64,000 nucleotides of DNA from an endosymbiont of Escarpia spicata (GCA_003349915.1 QFXE01000013.1:249560-313559); one strand, 5' to 3'. Counted from the stretch's first letter, positions 25,716 to 35,642 are shown. The notes: generated from the sequence alone by a model not told the origin. A program made the numbers and translations.

Positions 25716-28700
25716 GTGGTCGTTTTGGAATTAGATAAAAACTCGTTTATCCACTCGGAACAGGTCCGAATTATCTATGGGAATGCGGTACCATCTGCCA
25801 TTGGAATCATTTTCATTGCAGTAGCCGTTTGGCTGGGATTTTTTAAAGTCGTAGATCCCCTACTTCTGAGTGGATGGTCTGCATGGATGCTCTCTGTTGC
25901 CATATCACGGCTCATTCTCAAAAAGCAGTTTGACTCATCATATATCCCTGAAAATGCTCCTGCCTGGGCCAGGAAACTTCTTATTAACACAACAATCGCC
26001 GGCATCGGCTGGGGCATGCTGTGCCTTTTATATCTTGCTGTTAATGACCTTGCCTATCAGACTGCGATTGTATTGATTATATTGGGCGTACTGGGCACTG
26101 CAGTCCCTATACTTTCTTCATATTTACCTGCATTTGTATCTTCCAGCCTACCTTCGGCTGTCATATTGCCGGGAGTTCTTTATACGCAACTCGACGAAAC
26201 CGCTCCCCTACTGACATCCGCAGTGATTCTTTTTATTGTTCTCATTTACTACATAAGCATAAAGACCTATAAAAATCTCGAAAACACATTTCTGTTAGAG
26301 CACGAAAATAAAAACCTGGTCACCACACTGTACGGCGAAGCGAAAGAACGCAAGAAAACTCAAGTTCTGCTTGAGCATCACCGACAACATCTGGAAGAGG
26401 TTGTAGATGAAAGAACAAAGCAGCTACAAAAGAGTAATCAAGAGCTAACGAACGAAATAGAGGGACGAAAAAAAGCTCAAGATGCATTAAAACGCAATGA
26501 GTGGTTTCTCAACGCAATTGTTGAAAATATTCCTAACATGGTCTTTGTCAAGGATGCGGAGAATTTGCGTTTTGTACGCTTCAACAAAGCAGGCGAAGAG
26601 ATGCTGGGCTATTCGAGAGACGAGCTGGCATCGAAAAACGATTATGATTTTTTCCCCAAAGAGGAGGCAGACTTTTTCGTCGCTAAAGACAGGGAGGTAT
26701 TGAACAGCGGAAGACTCCTGGATATTCCAGAGGAGCCCATCGAAACCCGTGAGCACGGCACCCGCATGCTACATACCAAGAAAATCCCGATACAAGACGA
26801 GTCCGGCGAACCAGTCTACCTGCTGGGTATTTCGGAAGACATTACAGCACGCAAAAAAGCAGAGTCTTTTACTAAAAGGAATGCTGAGGTTGTTGAGATG
26901 ATTGCAAAAGGAGAACCCGCATCTAACATCTATGATGCGATTGCATTGATGTATGAGGAACGCCATCCTGGAATGCGATGCTCAATGCTTGAATTACATG
27001 GCAATAAACTCATGCACGGTGGAGCGCCAAGCCTACCGAAGGAATATTGTGACGCGGTGAACGGTCTGGAAAACGGTCCCGACATTGGATCGTGCGGAAC
27101 ATCCACATATACCGGAACGCGAGTTCTTGTTGAGAATATTGAGACGGACTATAAATGGGCAACAATCAAAGATGCGGCCCTGCCTCATGGTATGCGCTGC
27201 TGCTGGTCTGAGCCCATCAAAGACCCCTCAGGCAAAGTATTAGGTGCTTTCGGCATGTATTACGATCATACTGCGCTACCCAATGAAGAGGAATTAACTG
27301 ATCTTCAATCAGCGGCAAGGCTTGCCGGCATTATCATGGAGCGGGTGCGGTCGGAAAACGAACTCAATCAACACAGACAAAATCTCGAAAACCTAGTTGC
27401 TGATCGCACCTTAGAACTTGAAGAGGCCAAGAAGGAAGCAGAAGAAGCCAACCAGGCTAAAAGTTTGTTTCTTGCCAACATGAGTCACGAAATCCGCACC
27501 CCGATGAACGCAGTCATCGGCATGACCCATCTAGCGTTGCAAAGCGAGTTAGATGACAAACAGCGCAACTACCTTACTAAAGCCCACACTTCTGCCGAGA
27601 ACCTGCTTCGCATACTCAATGACATCCTTGACTTTTCCAAGATCGAGGCTGGCAAGCTGGAATTAGAAGAAATCGATTTTCAGCTCAAGGATGTCATCAA
27701 CAACATGGTCAGTCTGATCAAACTAGAGGCCGAGGAAAAAGGCATTCAGCTTGCCGTCAGTATTGATCAAGACGTCCCTGAATACCTGGTTGGCGACTCC
27801 CTGCGCCTGAGCCAGACACTGGTTAACCTGAGCGGTAATGCGGTGAAGTTCAGTGAACCGGGCGACACGGCATCGTTAAAAGTTGCCTTAAAAGAAGAGA
27901 GTGGTCTGGAAGCAGTATTGGAGTTTTCAGTTCAGGACACGGGTATCGGCATATCCAAAGTGCAACGGGAAGAACTGTTTCAACCCTTTAGTCAGGCTGA
28001 CAGCTCCATAACCCGCGAGCATGGGGGCAGCGGGCTTGGCTTGATTATCTCCAGGAATATCGTCCAGATGATGGATGGCGATATGTGTGTGGAGAGCGAG
28101 CCCGATGTCGGTAGCACCTTCAGCTTCACGGTACGCCTACAGAAACAACAGGGTGAACCTTCACAACCGGGTACATCAATCCGTCAAACTGATGCGGAGG
28201 TTGCTGTAGCCACGACACAATTGCATGGTGCAAAAATACTGTTGGTCGAAGACAACGAGATCAATCAGGAACTCATGCTAGAGCTACTGACAGCAAATGA
28301 GATCATGGTCGAGACAGCTAAAGATGGACAGGAGGCACTCGACCTGTTGGACAGGGAGGATTTTGACGGCGTACTGATGGACTGTCAGATGCCGGTCATG
28401 GATGGTTATGAAGCGACCCGCCAAATACGTGAACAAGATAAATACAACAATCTACCTATTCTGGCCTTGACCGCCAATGCGATGAAAGGTGATCGGGAAA
28501 AGGTTTTGGCAGCAGGTATGAATGATCATATACCCAAACCGATCAATCCTGGCGCCATGTTTATGGCAATCGCTAAATGGATAAGCCCTGCCGGAACAGC
28601 TACCGAAGAAGCCATCCAACCACCTCCCGTGGAGGGAAGCACCAAGAAAACGGAAGGACTGCCTGATCTGCCAGGCATCGACACCAAAGCCGGCCTGGCC

Positions 28701-29027
28701 ATCGTTCGGGGAAAGCTTGCGCTATACCGCAAACTGTTGTCGAAGTTTCGAGATAGCGAGCGAGACTTCGAACAGCATTTCCGCGCCGCCCTGGCCGACG
28801 ACAAGGACCCGCAGGCCGCAAAACGTGCGGCACATTCGCTCAAGGGGGTTGCTGGCACTATCGGGGCACATGGTGTACAGGAAGCAGCCCATTCACTCGA
28901 GATAGCCTGCAGTGAAGGCACGGAAACCATCGATGAATTACTGACAGCAGTTGTTGCCGAACTGCAGCCAGTCATTGCCGGACTCGAAGCCCTTGTGTCT
29001 TCAACGCATGTTGACGACGCAACGTAA
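25716..29027 (+). CDS. hybrid histidine kinase with PAS, GAF, receiver and Hpt domains
   Basis: 1103 residues: five or six membrane helices (~20-190), coiled coil (~200-255), PAS (~262-385, IVENIPNMVFVKDAENLRF), a GAF-like domain (~390-545, GPDIGSCGTSTYTGTRVLVE), a second coiled coil, HisKA with ANMSHEIRTPMNAVIG, HATPase (DTGIGIS, GGSGLGLIIS), a receiver (LLVEDNEINQEL, DCQMPVMDGYEA) and a C-terminal Hpt (AAHSLKGVAGT). All phosphorelay residues are present. GTG start at 25716 after GGGGA. It is a single gene; no separate output regulator is adjacent, so the relay target lies elsewhere. Confidence 0.93.
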   Translation: MVVLELDKNSFIHSEQVRIIYGNAVPSAIGIIFIAVAVWLGFFKVVDPLLLSGWSAWMLSVAISRLILKKQFDSSYIPENAPAWARKLLINTTIAGIGWGMLCLLYLAVNDLAYQTAIVLIILGVLGTAVPILSSYLPAFVSSSLPSAVILPGVLYTQLDETAPLLTSAVILFIVLIYYISIKTYKNLENTFLLEHENKNLVTTLYGEAKERKKTQVLLEHHRQHLEEVVDERTKQLQKSNQELTNEIEGRKKAQDALKRNEWFLNAIVENIPNMVFVKDAENLRFVRFNKAGEEMLGYSRDELASKNDYDFFPKEEADFFVAKDREVLNSGRLLDIPEEPIETREHGTRMLHTKKIPIQDESGEPVYLLGISEDITARKKAESFTKRNAEVVEMIAKGEPASNIYDAIALMYEERHPGMRCSMLELHGNKLMHGGAPSLPKEYCDAVNGLENGPDIGSCGTSTYTGTRVLVENIETDYKWATIKDAALPHGMRCCWSEPIKDPSGKVLGAFGMYYDHTALPNEEELTDLQSAARLAGIIMERVRSENELNQHRQNLENLVADRTLELEEAKKEAEEANQAKSLFLANMSHEIRTPMNAVIGMTHLALQSELDDKQRNYLTKAHTSAENLLRILNDILDFSKIEAGKLELEEIDFQLKDVINNMVSLIKLEAEEKGIQLAVSIDQDVPEYLVGDSLRLSQTLVNLSGNAVKFSEPGDTASLKVALKEESGLEAVLEFSVQDTGIGISKVQREELFQPFSQADSSITREHGGSGLGLIISRNIVQMMDGDMCVESEPDVGSTFSFTVRLQKQQGEPSQPGTSIRQTDAEVAVATTQLHGAKILLVEDNEINQELMLELLTANEIMVETAKDGQEALDLLDREDFDGVLMDCQMPVMDGYEATRQIREQDKYNNLPILALTANAMKGDREKVLAAGMNDHIPKPINPGAMFMAIAKWISPAGTATEEAIQPPPVEGSTKKTEGLPDLPGIDTKAGLAIVRGKLALYRKLLSKFRDSERDFEQHFRAALADDKDPQAAKRAAHSLKGVAGTIGAHGVQEAAHSLEIACSEGTETIDELLTAVVAELQPVIAGLEALVSSTHVDDAT

Positions 29028-29065
29028 GCGTTTAATCTACGGCGCTATTCTGCAAATAGATCTTT

Positions 29066-29180
29066 GAGTGGAGCGGGCCTTGCCATACCGTTCCTCCCTG
29101 AACAGTTTTTGGAAATATCCATAGCTACCATGCTACCCCTTAAGTCTCTTTGAAGAATAGGTACACTGGTACCTGATTCT
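29066..29180. repeat. dispersed small element, copy A
   Basis: Shares CCTTGCCATACCG, TCCTCCCTGAACAGT, CTACCATGCTACCCC and a diverged right end (AATAGGTACACTGG) with the copies at 29867 and 30643. It lies just upstream of the intact FmdE-like gene. Confidence 0.65.
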
Positions 29181-29248
29181 CGGCCACATCAAAAGCGGAT
29201 ATAATCCAGTATCATTCACAACTCCTTATCCCCAATCAGCAGCGCCCC

Positions 29249-29842
29249 ATGATTACAAGATTCCCAACAACACCCGCCATCACACTCTACGATCCCTTGG
29301 CTGATCTGCTTGGTGCCGGGGACGGACATTTTCACTACACCTTCGATGATGTGGTGAAACTCTCCGGTCACGCCTGTCCTACGGTAGCGGGTGCATTTCT
29401 GATGGCGACCCATGCCATTGAGGCACTGTATGGAGAAGAGACCCCACAGCGTGGAGAGATCCGTGTCACTATCGCTGGCACAGAAGACCAAGGGGTGAAT
29501 GGCCCCATCAGCCAAGTATTCACTCTATTGACCGGTGCCGCCGGGCGTAACGGCTTTCATGGGCTTGGAGACCGATATGTTCGTCGGGGGTTGATGGATT
29601 TCTCCGCCGATTCAACTGGCAGCTTTATCTTCACCCGTGTAGATAGCGGTGACTCCGTCAGCGTCTCTTATGACCCGGCCAGCATCCCACCCAACCCCGA
29701 CATGTTCCCCTTGCTGCAACAGATTCTTCAAGGCCAGGCGGAACCATCCACCCGTCAACAGTTTCGCGAGATGTGGCGGGATCGGGTGATTCGCATCCTC
29801 GTGGATGACGGTCAGCAGACCATCACATCGAGTGGTCGGTAA
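29249..29842 (+). CDS. FmdE-family protein
   Basis: 197 residues. The motif KLSGHACPTVAGAFLMA matches the N-terminal Cys/His motif of FmdE-like proteins, with IRVTIAGTEDQGVNGPIS and a C-terminal helical part (MFPLLQQILQGQAEP). FmdE-like proteins are found in many non-methanogens where their role is not established; a metal- or molybdopterin-related function is often suggested. The last third of this gene is repeated as a fragment at 30780-30980. Confidence 0.7.
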   Translation: MITRFPTTPAITLYDPLADLLGAGDGHFHYTFDDVVKLSGHACPTVAGAFLMATHAIEALYGEETPQRGEIRVTIAGTEDQGVNGPISQVFTLLTGAAGRNGFHGLGDRYVRRGLMDFSADSTGSFIFTRVDSGDSVSVSYDPASIPPNPDMFPLLQQILQGQAEPSTRQQFREMWRDRVIRILVDDGQQTITSSGR

Positions 29843-29866
29843 AAACTCTAAGGGTGTATGGTACTT

Positions 29867-30044
29867 GGGAACAGTATACCTATTTATCTTTTGCTGAAGC
29901 GGGGTTGCTTCCTGGTTTTCTTCCTGCATGATGTGGGCACTCAGGCAACCCTTCCCAGACCGTTCCTCCCTGAACAGTCTTTGAAAATTCCATGATTACA
30001 GTACTACCTCATCAGTGCCTTCTGGGAATAGGTATACTGTCCCC
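29867..30044. mobile_element. 178-bp MITE-like element with 18-bp inverted ends, copy B
   Basis: The left end GGGAACAGTATACCTATT (29867-29884) is the reverse complement of the right end AATAGGTATACTGTCCCC (30027-30044) at 17 of 18 positions. The interior carries the blocks shared with copies A and C. No reading frame for a transposase. It fits between the FmdE-like stop (29842) and the stop of the convergent DsrE-like gene (30059) without damaging either. Target-site duplication not evident. Confidence 0.7.
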
Positions 30045-30058
30045 GTAATTTTAAGACT

Positions 30059-30499
30059 TCACCAACTAATGGCTTTGTATTTTGGATCGAAAAGGAATTC
30101 ACTCACCAGATCAGGATTACCCAGTTTTGTACCATCGATAAGATCTGATGCTTCGATACCGTGCATTTTTGCACACATCTTGCAAACAATAACGACTGCT
30201 CCATTCTTTATCAGACCCTGCATCATCTCGGGTACAGTTTTGCCAGCCATAGGAAATTTTCCATGTGGCGCACTCTTACTGGCGAACAATACGGCACCTT
30301 TATTCAAAAACAACGTAACAGGGTGACCCCGTTTCATCATCTTACCCGCAAAATGCATGGCATGGCCTGCCGGACCCTTGTCAATTTCCGTCAGGTTGAT
30401 GTAAAGCCCCATGGACTTATCCTCTACTGCCTGACTCTGTAGGGGAAAAAGGATAACCGCGAGAAATATACTCATGAACAATGCTTTCTTACTACGCAT
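30059..30499 (-). CDS. exported DsrE-like protein
   Basis: 146 residues with a signal peptide (MRSKKALFMSIFLAVILFPL, then QSQA). The mature part has the DsrE/TusD-like layout: ITLTE-type first strand (GLYINLTEIDKG), HAMHFAGKMMKRGHPVTLFL, and a central CKMCAKMHGI pair of cysteines. Cytoplasmic DsrE proteins carry persulfide sulfur; exported ones are common in sulfur oxidisers, and the CxxC pair could do the same. It stands alone, flanked by repeat element copies. Confidence 0.75.
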   Translation of the reverse strand: MRSKKALFMSIFLAVILFPLQSQAVEDKSMGLYINLTEIDKGPAGHAMHFAGKMMKRGHPVTLFLNKGAVLFASKSAPHGKFPMAGKTVPEMMQGLIKNGAVVIVCKMCAKMHGIEASDLIDGTKLGNPDLVSEFLFDPKYKAISW

Positions 30500-30642
30500 G
30501 ACTGTGCTCCTTGATGCTTATTCGGGTTTGTAAAACAGGAAGAGACGCAATACTGCAGCTATTTCCCTGACCAAGGGTAGGCCAATTGCTCTAATGAAAT
30601 CATTGATTATCGGCAATCATGGACCCATTGTTGCGTGTTGCC

Positions 30643-30762
30643 ATGATGTGGGCAAACGGGCAATCCTTGCCATACCGCTCCTCGCTGAACAGTCAGTGAA
30701 AAATCAGTGACTACCATGCTACCCCATCAGTGCCTTCGGAGAATAATAGGTATACTGTCCCC
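30643..30762. repeat. dispersed small element, copy C (left end missing)
   Basis: Contains GATGTGGGCA, CCTTGCCATACCG, CTGAACAGT, CTACCATGCTACCCC and the exact right end AATAGGTATACTGTCCCC (30745-30762). No inverted left end is visible. It is followed within 20 nt by the duplicated tail of the FmdE-like gene. Confidence 0.7.
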
Positions 30763-30779
30763 AGAATTCCTTATCCACA

Positions 30780-30980
30780 TATAGCGGTAACTCCGTCAGC
30801 GTCTCTTATGACCCGGCCAGCATTCCATCCAACCCCAACATGCTCCCCTTGCTGCAGCAGATTCTACAAGGCCGGGCGGAACCATCCACCCAGCAGCAGT
30901 TCCGGGAGATGTGGCGGGATCGGGTGATTCGCATCCTCGAGGATGGCGGTCAGCAGACCGTCACACTGAGCGGTCGGTGA
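30780..30980 (+). pseudogene. duplicated 3' end of the FmdE-like gene
   Basis: 67 codons in an open frame corresponding to the C-terminal third of the gene at 29249-29842: SGNSVSVSYDPASIPSNPNM and REMWRDRVIRILEDGGQQTV, then a stop at 30978. About nine residues differ. The fragment begins sharply next to element copy C and has no start codon of its own or ribosome site, so it is a relic of duplication. Confidence 0.85.
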
Positions 30981-31464
30981 TATCATTCAGCAAACAATTT
31001 ATTCCTCTTCATTTTTCGCTGCCCCGATTATCGATGCGACTTCATATCGCGCCCTATATGTTTCTAACTAGGTGGTTTGCGTGGATAATTTTTTAAATGC
31101 ACAGATATAACTCATTGAAAACTCATAGCAACAATAAGGCAATCCATTGATTCATAAGGCTAGGAAAAGGTTTGGCCAAGACCTATTCCCACTATGGACT
31201 CTCCACGTTTCTCAATAAGTTAGGCGCTTGAACAACTCTATCAATGCCGTTTTTTGCGACAGTTGTTAGACACAGGAGAAAAAACCCTGAAGCAGACACT
31301 CAATAGCTTGGCGCAAGTGTCTGCATTCGGCCAGTAGCGGTCAACCATTGCGAGATGGCGAGCTTCCGAAAAACGAGCCAAAACGGACGTCTACTGAACT
31401 AGAAGCGCTCCAAAAAAAGCGTCAATACAATAGACGGCAGCTAAATAGCCTGTCGAAACCAAAA
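30981..31464. other. gene-free stretch with a fragment resembling the start of ksgA
   Basis: At 31138-31190 (plus) the frame reads GNPLIHKARKRFGQDLF, close to the first residues of the KsgA gene in this window (GNPPAHRARKRFGQNFLHD), and the DNA is also alike. The match then ends. The rest (31191-31464) holds no recognisable gene. A short relic is the likeliest reading; chance similarity over ~17 residues is less likely but possible. Confidence 0.45.
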
Positions 31465-31493
31465 CAGGGCAATGGATAGATGCCCTGCTTTTT
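31465..31493 (+). terminator. intrinsic terminator-like hairpin
   Basis: CAGGGCA (31465-31471) pairs with TGCCCTG (31481-31487) around a 9-nt loop and is followed by CTTTTT. It points rightward although no intact gene precedes it, supporting the view that a lost gene once ended here. Confidence 0.6.
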
Positions 31494-31559
31494 GTCATCC
31501 TGGAAAAGGATTAAAAATCGATTACGCGGTCGGGACGACGGCTCAAGGTATCCTGCGAC

Positions 31560-32534
31560 TCAGAACACCTGTTTGATTTTTATCCGATAGATGGCGTCAT
31601 CGTAACTATCGAGATCGTCCTTGATCGTCTCTCCATAGCTGAATTCGAGATTAGTACCCCTTGGGAGAGTTGCGCCTATAGTAAACCCAACCCCTATGAC
31701 CTCAACGTCGTCGCTCGCCGCTACGCCATCGAGTGTTGTCGCCCCGCCAGCTGAGTAAACCGCGTCAAAGGCTCCCCAGAACATCCGGTTGAAATCATGC
31801 GTGACATGCATCTCCAAACCGTACAGGGGATCTTGTTCCAGTACGTTTCCACCGTTCGGATCCTCATTATCACCATAGATCGAAACCATCGGCGTCAGCT
31901 CCAGTGAAGTCACCTCTCCGGGCCGCATACTGTCTCCGAACTGCCACGATAGCGCCGTCCCAAGCTGAAGCGACCAGCGATTGGTGCCAATATTGATGGC
32001 CTTGCTGGAATCGTACTCTCCGGTTGGTAGTGCCAATTTCCCTACGATGCCAAACCCAAAGCCGGGCTTGTACGCCCCAAACTCCTTGGGGTTCAAGGCT
32101 GGAGAACCGATCAGTCCGACTACTCCGCCGACGATGACGTCGCCAAGTCCTTCGCTGGACGGTTGCCTTGCCCCATTGAGCAGGGTTCCATCAGCACCGG
32201 CAAACGGAAGCACCGCGAACAACCCAGCCGCATTGCCGCCAACATCAATCACCCGGGTGTACTGAAAAGCCATTGCAGTCACCTCGACGCGAGCTGCCGG
32301 TGAGGTCGGGCTGCCGTCGAGATTGTAGTTGGAATTCTGGCGGACACCAATCACCGTCACCACTTCCGTGCCAACCGGGGCCAACTGGTAGGCACGGGGG
32401 CCATCGCCGACTCCTGCGTTCGCATTGCCTGCTGAGAGAATGCCTGCGACAAGGACAGGTCCCAGCAACAGGTTAACTATGCCGGTAGATTGTCGGGTGG
32501 CGTGTCCGGCCATCGTGTTGTTTGCTGTGATCAT
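31560..32534 (-). CDS. outer-membrane channel-like protein (MetA-pathway/phenol-degradation type)
   Basis: About 324 residues. A hydrophobic signal region (NLLLGPVLVAGILSAGNANA) is followed by beta-barrel-like sequence with GDVIVGGVVGLIGSP, GFGIVGKLALPTGEYDS, and a C-terminal YRIKIKQVF ending in Phe. The pattern resembles the MetA-pathway-of-phenol-degradation family of outer-membrane proteins. The ATG at 32534 overlaps the stop of the DUF3604 gene (ATGA). I infer export or uptake of a small organic compound together with its neighbours, but this is not proven. Confidence 0.7.
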   Translation of the reverse strand: MITANNTMAGHATRQSTGIVNLLLGPVLVAGILSAGNANAGVGDGPRAYQLAPVGTEVVTVIGVRQNSNYNLDGSPTSPAARVEVTAMAFQYTRVIDVGGNAAGLFAVLPFAGADGTLLNGARQPSSEGLGDVIVGGVVGLIGSPALNPKEFGAYKPGFGFGIVGKLALPTGEYDSSKAINIGTNRWSLQLGTALSWQFGDSMRPGEVTSLELTPMVSIYGDNEDPNGGNVLEQDPLYGLEMHVTHDFNRMFWGAFDAVYSAGGATTLDGVAASDDVEVIGVGFTIGATLPRGTNLEFSYGETIKDDLDSYDDAIYRIKIKQVF

Positions 32535-34475
32535 GACTGGGGCCCGTACCAGATGGGTGACGAATAGGCGCGTTCCTGCAGTGAGGTCGGTGCACCTTCG
32601 GGTGTGTCGATACCGAAGCGGTGGGCATCGTAGGTAGTCCAACGCGGTGTCGGAATCTCCAGCACGCGGGCGTAATAGAAGGCCCGTTCGGCAGGGTCAA
32701 AATCCGGGTCTGTCCAAAGGGTACCGAGTTCCGATGCACCGATGGTGTTGCTCCAGGTGGCGTTGACCACATCCACCGTGTTGCCCACGGACGGCAACTT
32801 TCCGTCCTTTTCCAGGGAACGCTCGCCGGACCAGGCCACGTCATACACCTTCTCGTGCGTCTTGCCATCCTTGTCGAGCCAACCCTTCACAATTTGAACG
32901 CGATCCAGGTTGGCGCCAACGGGGTCACGCAGTGCGTACACCAGGAACGATGGTGCCGATGCACCTTCCGGGCGTCTGCGCAAATCACTACCCATGGGCA
33001 CCCCTTTCTCGTAGCCGATCCTTGCCAGTAGACGCGAGTTGATATCCTGCGGCTCGAAATCCCAACCACCGAACAGGCGCACGGTCATGCGCGGGCCGGT
33101 AGTCGCATAGACCTCCTTGCGCAGCATCGCGTCGAATATCGCTTCGCGGGTATTTTCCGTCGCCCACACAGCAGTCAGGCCGGATGCTGAGTTCTGCCAG
33201 CTGTTAAGAGGCGTGCCTCCGACCTTCTTCAATGCGTAAGACATGCGTTCCGGGCTCGGCTCATCGACCGAGTTTTTGCCGAAGAAATTATCTTCCCCGG
33301 CAGTCGCCAGCGAGGTATGGCTGTCTGTTGAACCGATCAGCCCGAACTTGTAGGGGTTGGCACCAAGGCGGCCCTCAATGGCCAGTCCCCGCTTCAATCC
33401 CTCCCGCGCGTACTCACCGGCCAACATGTTGTTTGTTTTGACTTCGGTGCCATCGAGGTTGCCCAGATCCCAGAGTTCAAAATCAGCGAATTCGTCATCG
33501 GGCGACAGGTAAGGATGGGATTCACCATCGCCCTTCACCTGCGTGGTCTCATACAATGGCTCATAGCGGGCACGATCCGTCGCATAGGCCTCGTCCAGCT
33601 TGAAGCCATCCCAGCGTTCTGCCAGCGGGAACATGATGCCGTTGGAGAGATTGCCGTTGTGCGGGATCGCGAGAATCTCCCCACCGGTCTTTTCCTCGTA
33701 GTTTTTCATCCACTTCCACAGGTCACGTGGGTCCGGGCTGCCTTGCGGCGGAGTCGTGGTCATCGGCACCACCTGGCTGGCACGCATGGGGCCGTCACGC
33801 ATGATCACCACCCGGTGCAGGTTGTTACCATTCACCAGGGCGGTCCACTCGAAGCCGATCAGGGTACTGAAACGCCCTGGTTCGTTGTAATCCTCGGCAT
33901 CCGCGATCACGCCTTCCCACACTCGCTTGAACTTTCTGGAACCAGGTGAATACATGGCAACCAGATGCGGCTCCACTTTGCCGGCAGAAAACGTCTTGAC
34001 CAGGTCGTTCTTGGTATCGATTGCCGCCTGGCCACCTTCCGTCATGCCCTTGCTCCACTTGGCTGCCTGCTCGAACGCCATGACATCGGGGTCGCCCGCA
34101 AGCATGTCCCCGATCATGCTGATGCCATCCGAGTGGTCCGCAATGACCAGCCAATCCAGCGGGCGCGACAGGCGTGCAGGGTGACCGAACGAGGAGGTCA
34201 CCTCTTCGCCACGGGCGAACCGGTACGCCGTGGCAGGCGACAGACGATTGCCTGCCAGCCCGGCATCGGTCGACAGGTTGGTGTGCACGTGGGTATCACC
34301 CCAAAGTGGGGTTCGGGGGTAGCTGCGCAAGGCGTAAGGCGTAAGGCGAATAGGTCTTGTTCTGGTAAGTCTTGGAAAGCATCGTTTCCGAGGGCGTCTC
34401 ACCCATCTCCTGCGCGAATGCTGATGGCATCGATACCAGGGTGGTGATGGCAATGACGAGGGGTGCTATTCGCAT
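32531..34475 (-). CDS. exported DUF3604 (PHP-like) protein with a 7-bp repeat frameshift near the start
   Basis: The signal peptide (MRIAPLVIAITTLVSMPSAF, cleavage near AQ) is in one frame from ATG 34475 (AAGGAG 8 nt upstream) and the body is in another, from WGDTHVHTNLSTDAG to the end WYGPQS. The join is three 7-bp units GCCTTAC-GCCTTAC-GCCTTGC near 34330-34350. With two units the frame would read through as YSPYALRSYPRTPLWGDTH. Body motifs (HVHT, VIADHSDG, IPHNGN, GSTDSHT) are the metal-binding sites of DUF3604/PHP-like proteins, probably hydrolases. If translated only from the downstream frame (34453) it would lack a signal peptide. Followed by the outer-membrane gene with ATGA overlap. 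Confidence 0.75.
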
Positions 34476-34793
34476 GACGTCAGACTCCTTAATTTTTGGC
34501 ATTTATCTGAAGAGGGAGGGCCAACCAGGATTTTTTTTGAGCCATTGAAACTTTCCTTGCTGAGCTGAATACAACGGGCACGACGCTGCGGTAAAAACCA
34601 GTAACGGGGAACAGGGATGGCGTGGTAGAAACTGTCGTTCTGGACGGCAGTGGATCATCCCTGTACTGCACTTATCGCGGTTTCCTGCGAAAAATGGCAT
34701 CCTGTCGGGGGTTGTTGATTTCAACGCGTTGCTCGACACGCCTGATTATGCCTAATTCGCATTGGATAGTCTTTTTTTTTGGATTCTTCGTTG
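34476..34793. promoter_or_regulatory. divergent intergenic region upstream of DUF3604 and peptidyl-prolyl isomerase genes
   Basis: About 320 bp without a gene between two divergent units. It includes a T9 run (34772-34780) ending 13 nt before the ATG at 34794. No clear -35/-10 pair can be picked out with confidence. Confidence 0.45.
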
Positions 34794-35642
34794 ATGTCGT
34801 TTAAAGAACCCCTACTGCATTTCCTGATACTCGGTGCCCTGATTTTCTGGTTTTACGATGCCGGCCGCCAGGATGCTTCAAAAAACAACGAGATCGTCGT
34901 TACCGAAGGCTTGCAGAGACATCTCGCGACGGTGTTCCAGCGCACTTGGCTGCGTTCACCCACCCAAGAGGAACTGGCGGGGATCGTCGACGACTGGATC
35001 CTCAGCGAAATTGCCTACCGGGAAGGACTCGAAATGGGGCTGGACCAGGACGACACGATCATCCGTCGACGCCTGAGACAGAAACTGGAGGTCGTTGCAG
35101 ACGAAGTGGTCTCTTTGCCCGCACCGTCGCGGGAAGTCCTTGAGCAATACCTGGCTGATCACCAGGCCGACTACACGGCAGAGCAGCGTTACTCACTCCG
35201 ACAGGTGTTTTTCAGCCGGGAACGCAGCGGTACCGCCGTTGAGGATGCCGTCCAGGCAGCCCTTGCCAGGTTAGGGTCCGCCGTCAACGACACGGACCCG
35301 GCAACCCTGGGCGACCCACTAGCTTTACCCCACCGTTTCGAATCCGAACGGGAGAGCTTTTTCAGGAAAAATTTTGGCGAGGCCTTCGCCTCATCCCTGA
35401 ACCCGATAACGCCCGGGCGCTGGCACGGACCTGTTCCCTCAGCGTACGGTCTCCACCTCGTGCTGATCGAAGACAAGGTAGCAGGGAGAGCTAAAAAATT
35501 CTCAGAAGCAGAAAGTGAACTGCGTCGCGACTGGGTTCATGTGCAACGCAACCAAGCAATCAAAGCTATGTACAACCGGCTGCGCGCAAAGTACAAAGTT
35601 ACCGTTGAATCGCCCACGGATGGTAGCGAGGCCAGCTCATGA
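34794..35642 (+). CDS. membrane-anchored parvulin-type peptidyl-prolyl isomerase
   Basis: About 282 residues: one N-terminal helix (LLHFLILGALIFWFY), a SurA/PpiD-like helical region (EGLQRHLATVFQRTWLRSPT, DEVVSLPAPSREVLEQYLAD), then a parvulin-like domain (YSLRQVFFSRER and ITPGRWHGPVPSAYGLHLVL). Expected to assist folding of exported proteins in the periplasm. A TTG at 34779 is in frame, but the ATG at 34794 starts right before the helix. The stop overlaps the HupE-like gene (ATGA). Confidence 0.8.
   Translation: MSFKEPLLHFLILGALIFWFYDAGRQDASKNNEIVVTEGLQRHLATVFQRTWLRSPTQEELAGIVDDWILSEIAYREGLEMGLDQDDTIIRRRLRQKLEVVADEVVSLPAPSREVLEQYLADHQADYTAEQRYSLRQVFFSRERSGTAVEDAVQAALARLGSAVNDTDPATLGDPLALPHRFESERESFFRKNFGEAFASSLNPITPGRWHGPVPSAYGLHLVLIEDKVAGRAKKFSEAESELRRDWVHVQRNQAIKAMYNRLRAKYKVTVESPTDGSEASS

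Noticed and set aside
29249..30980. Idea that two functional FmdE-like genes are present
   Set aside because: The second copy holds only the last 67 codons and has no start.
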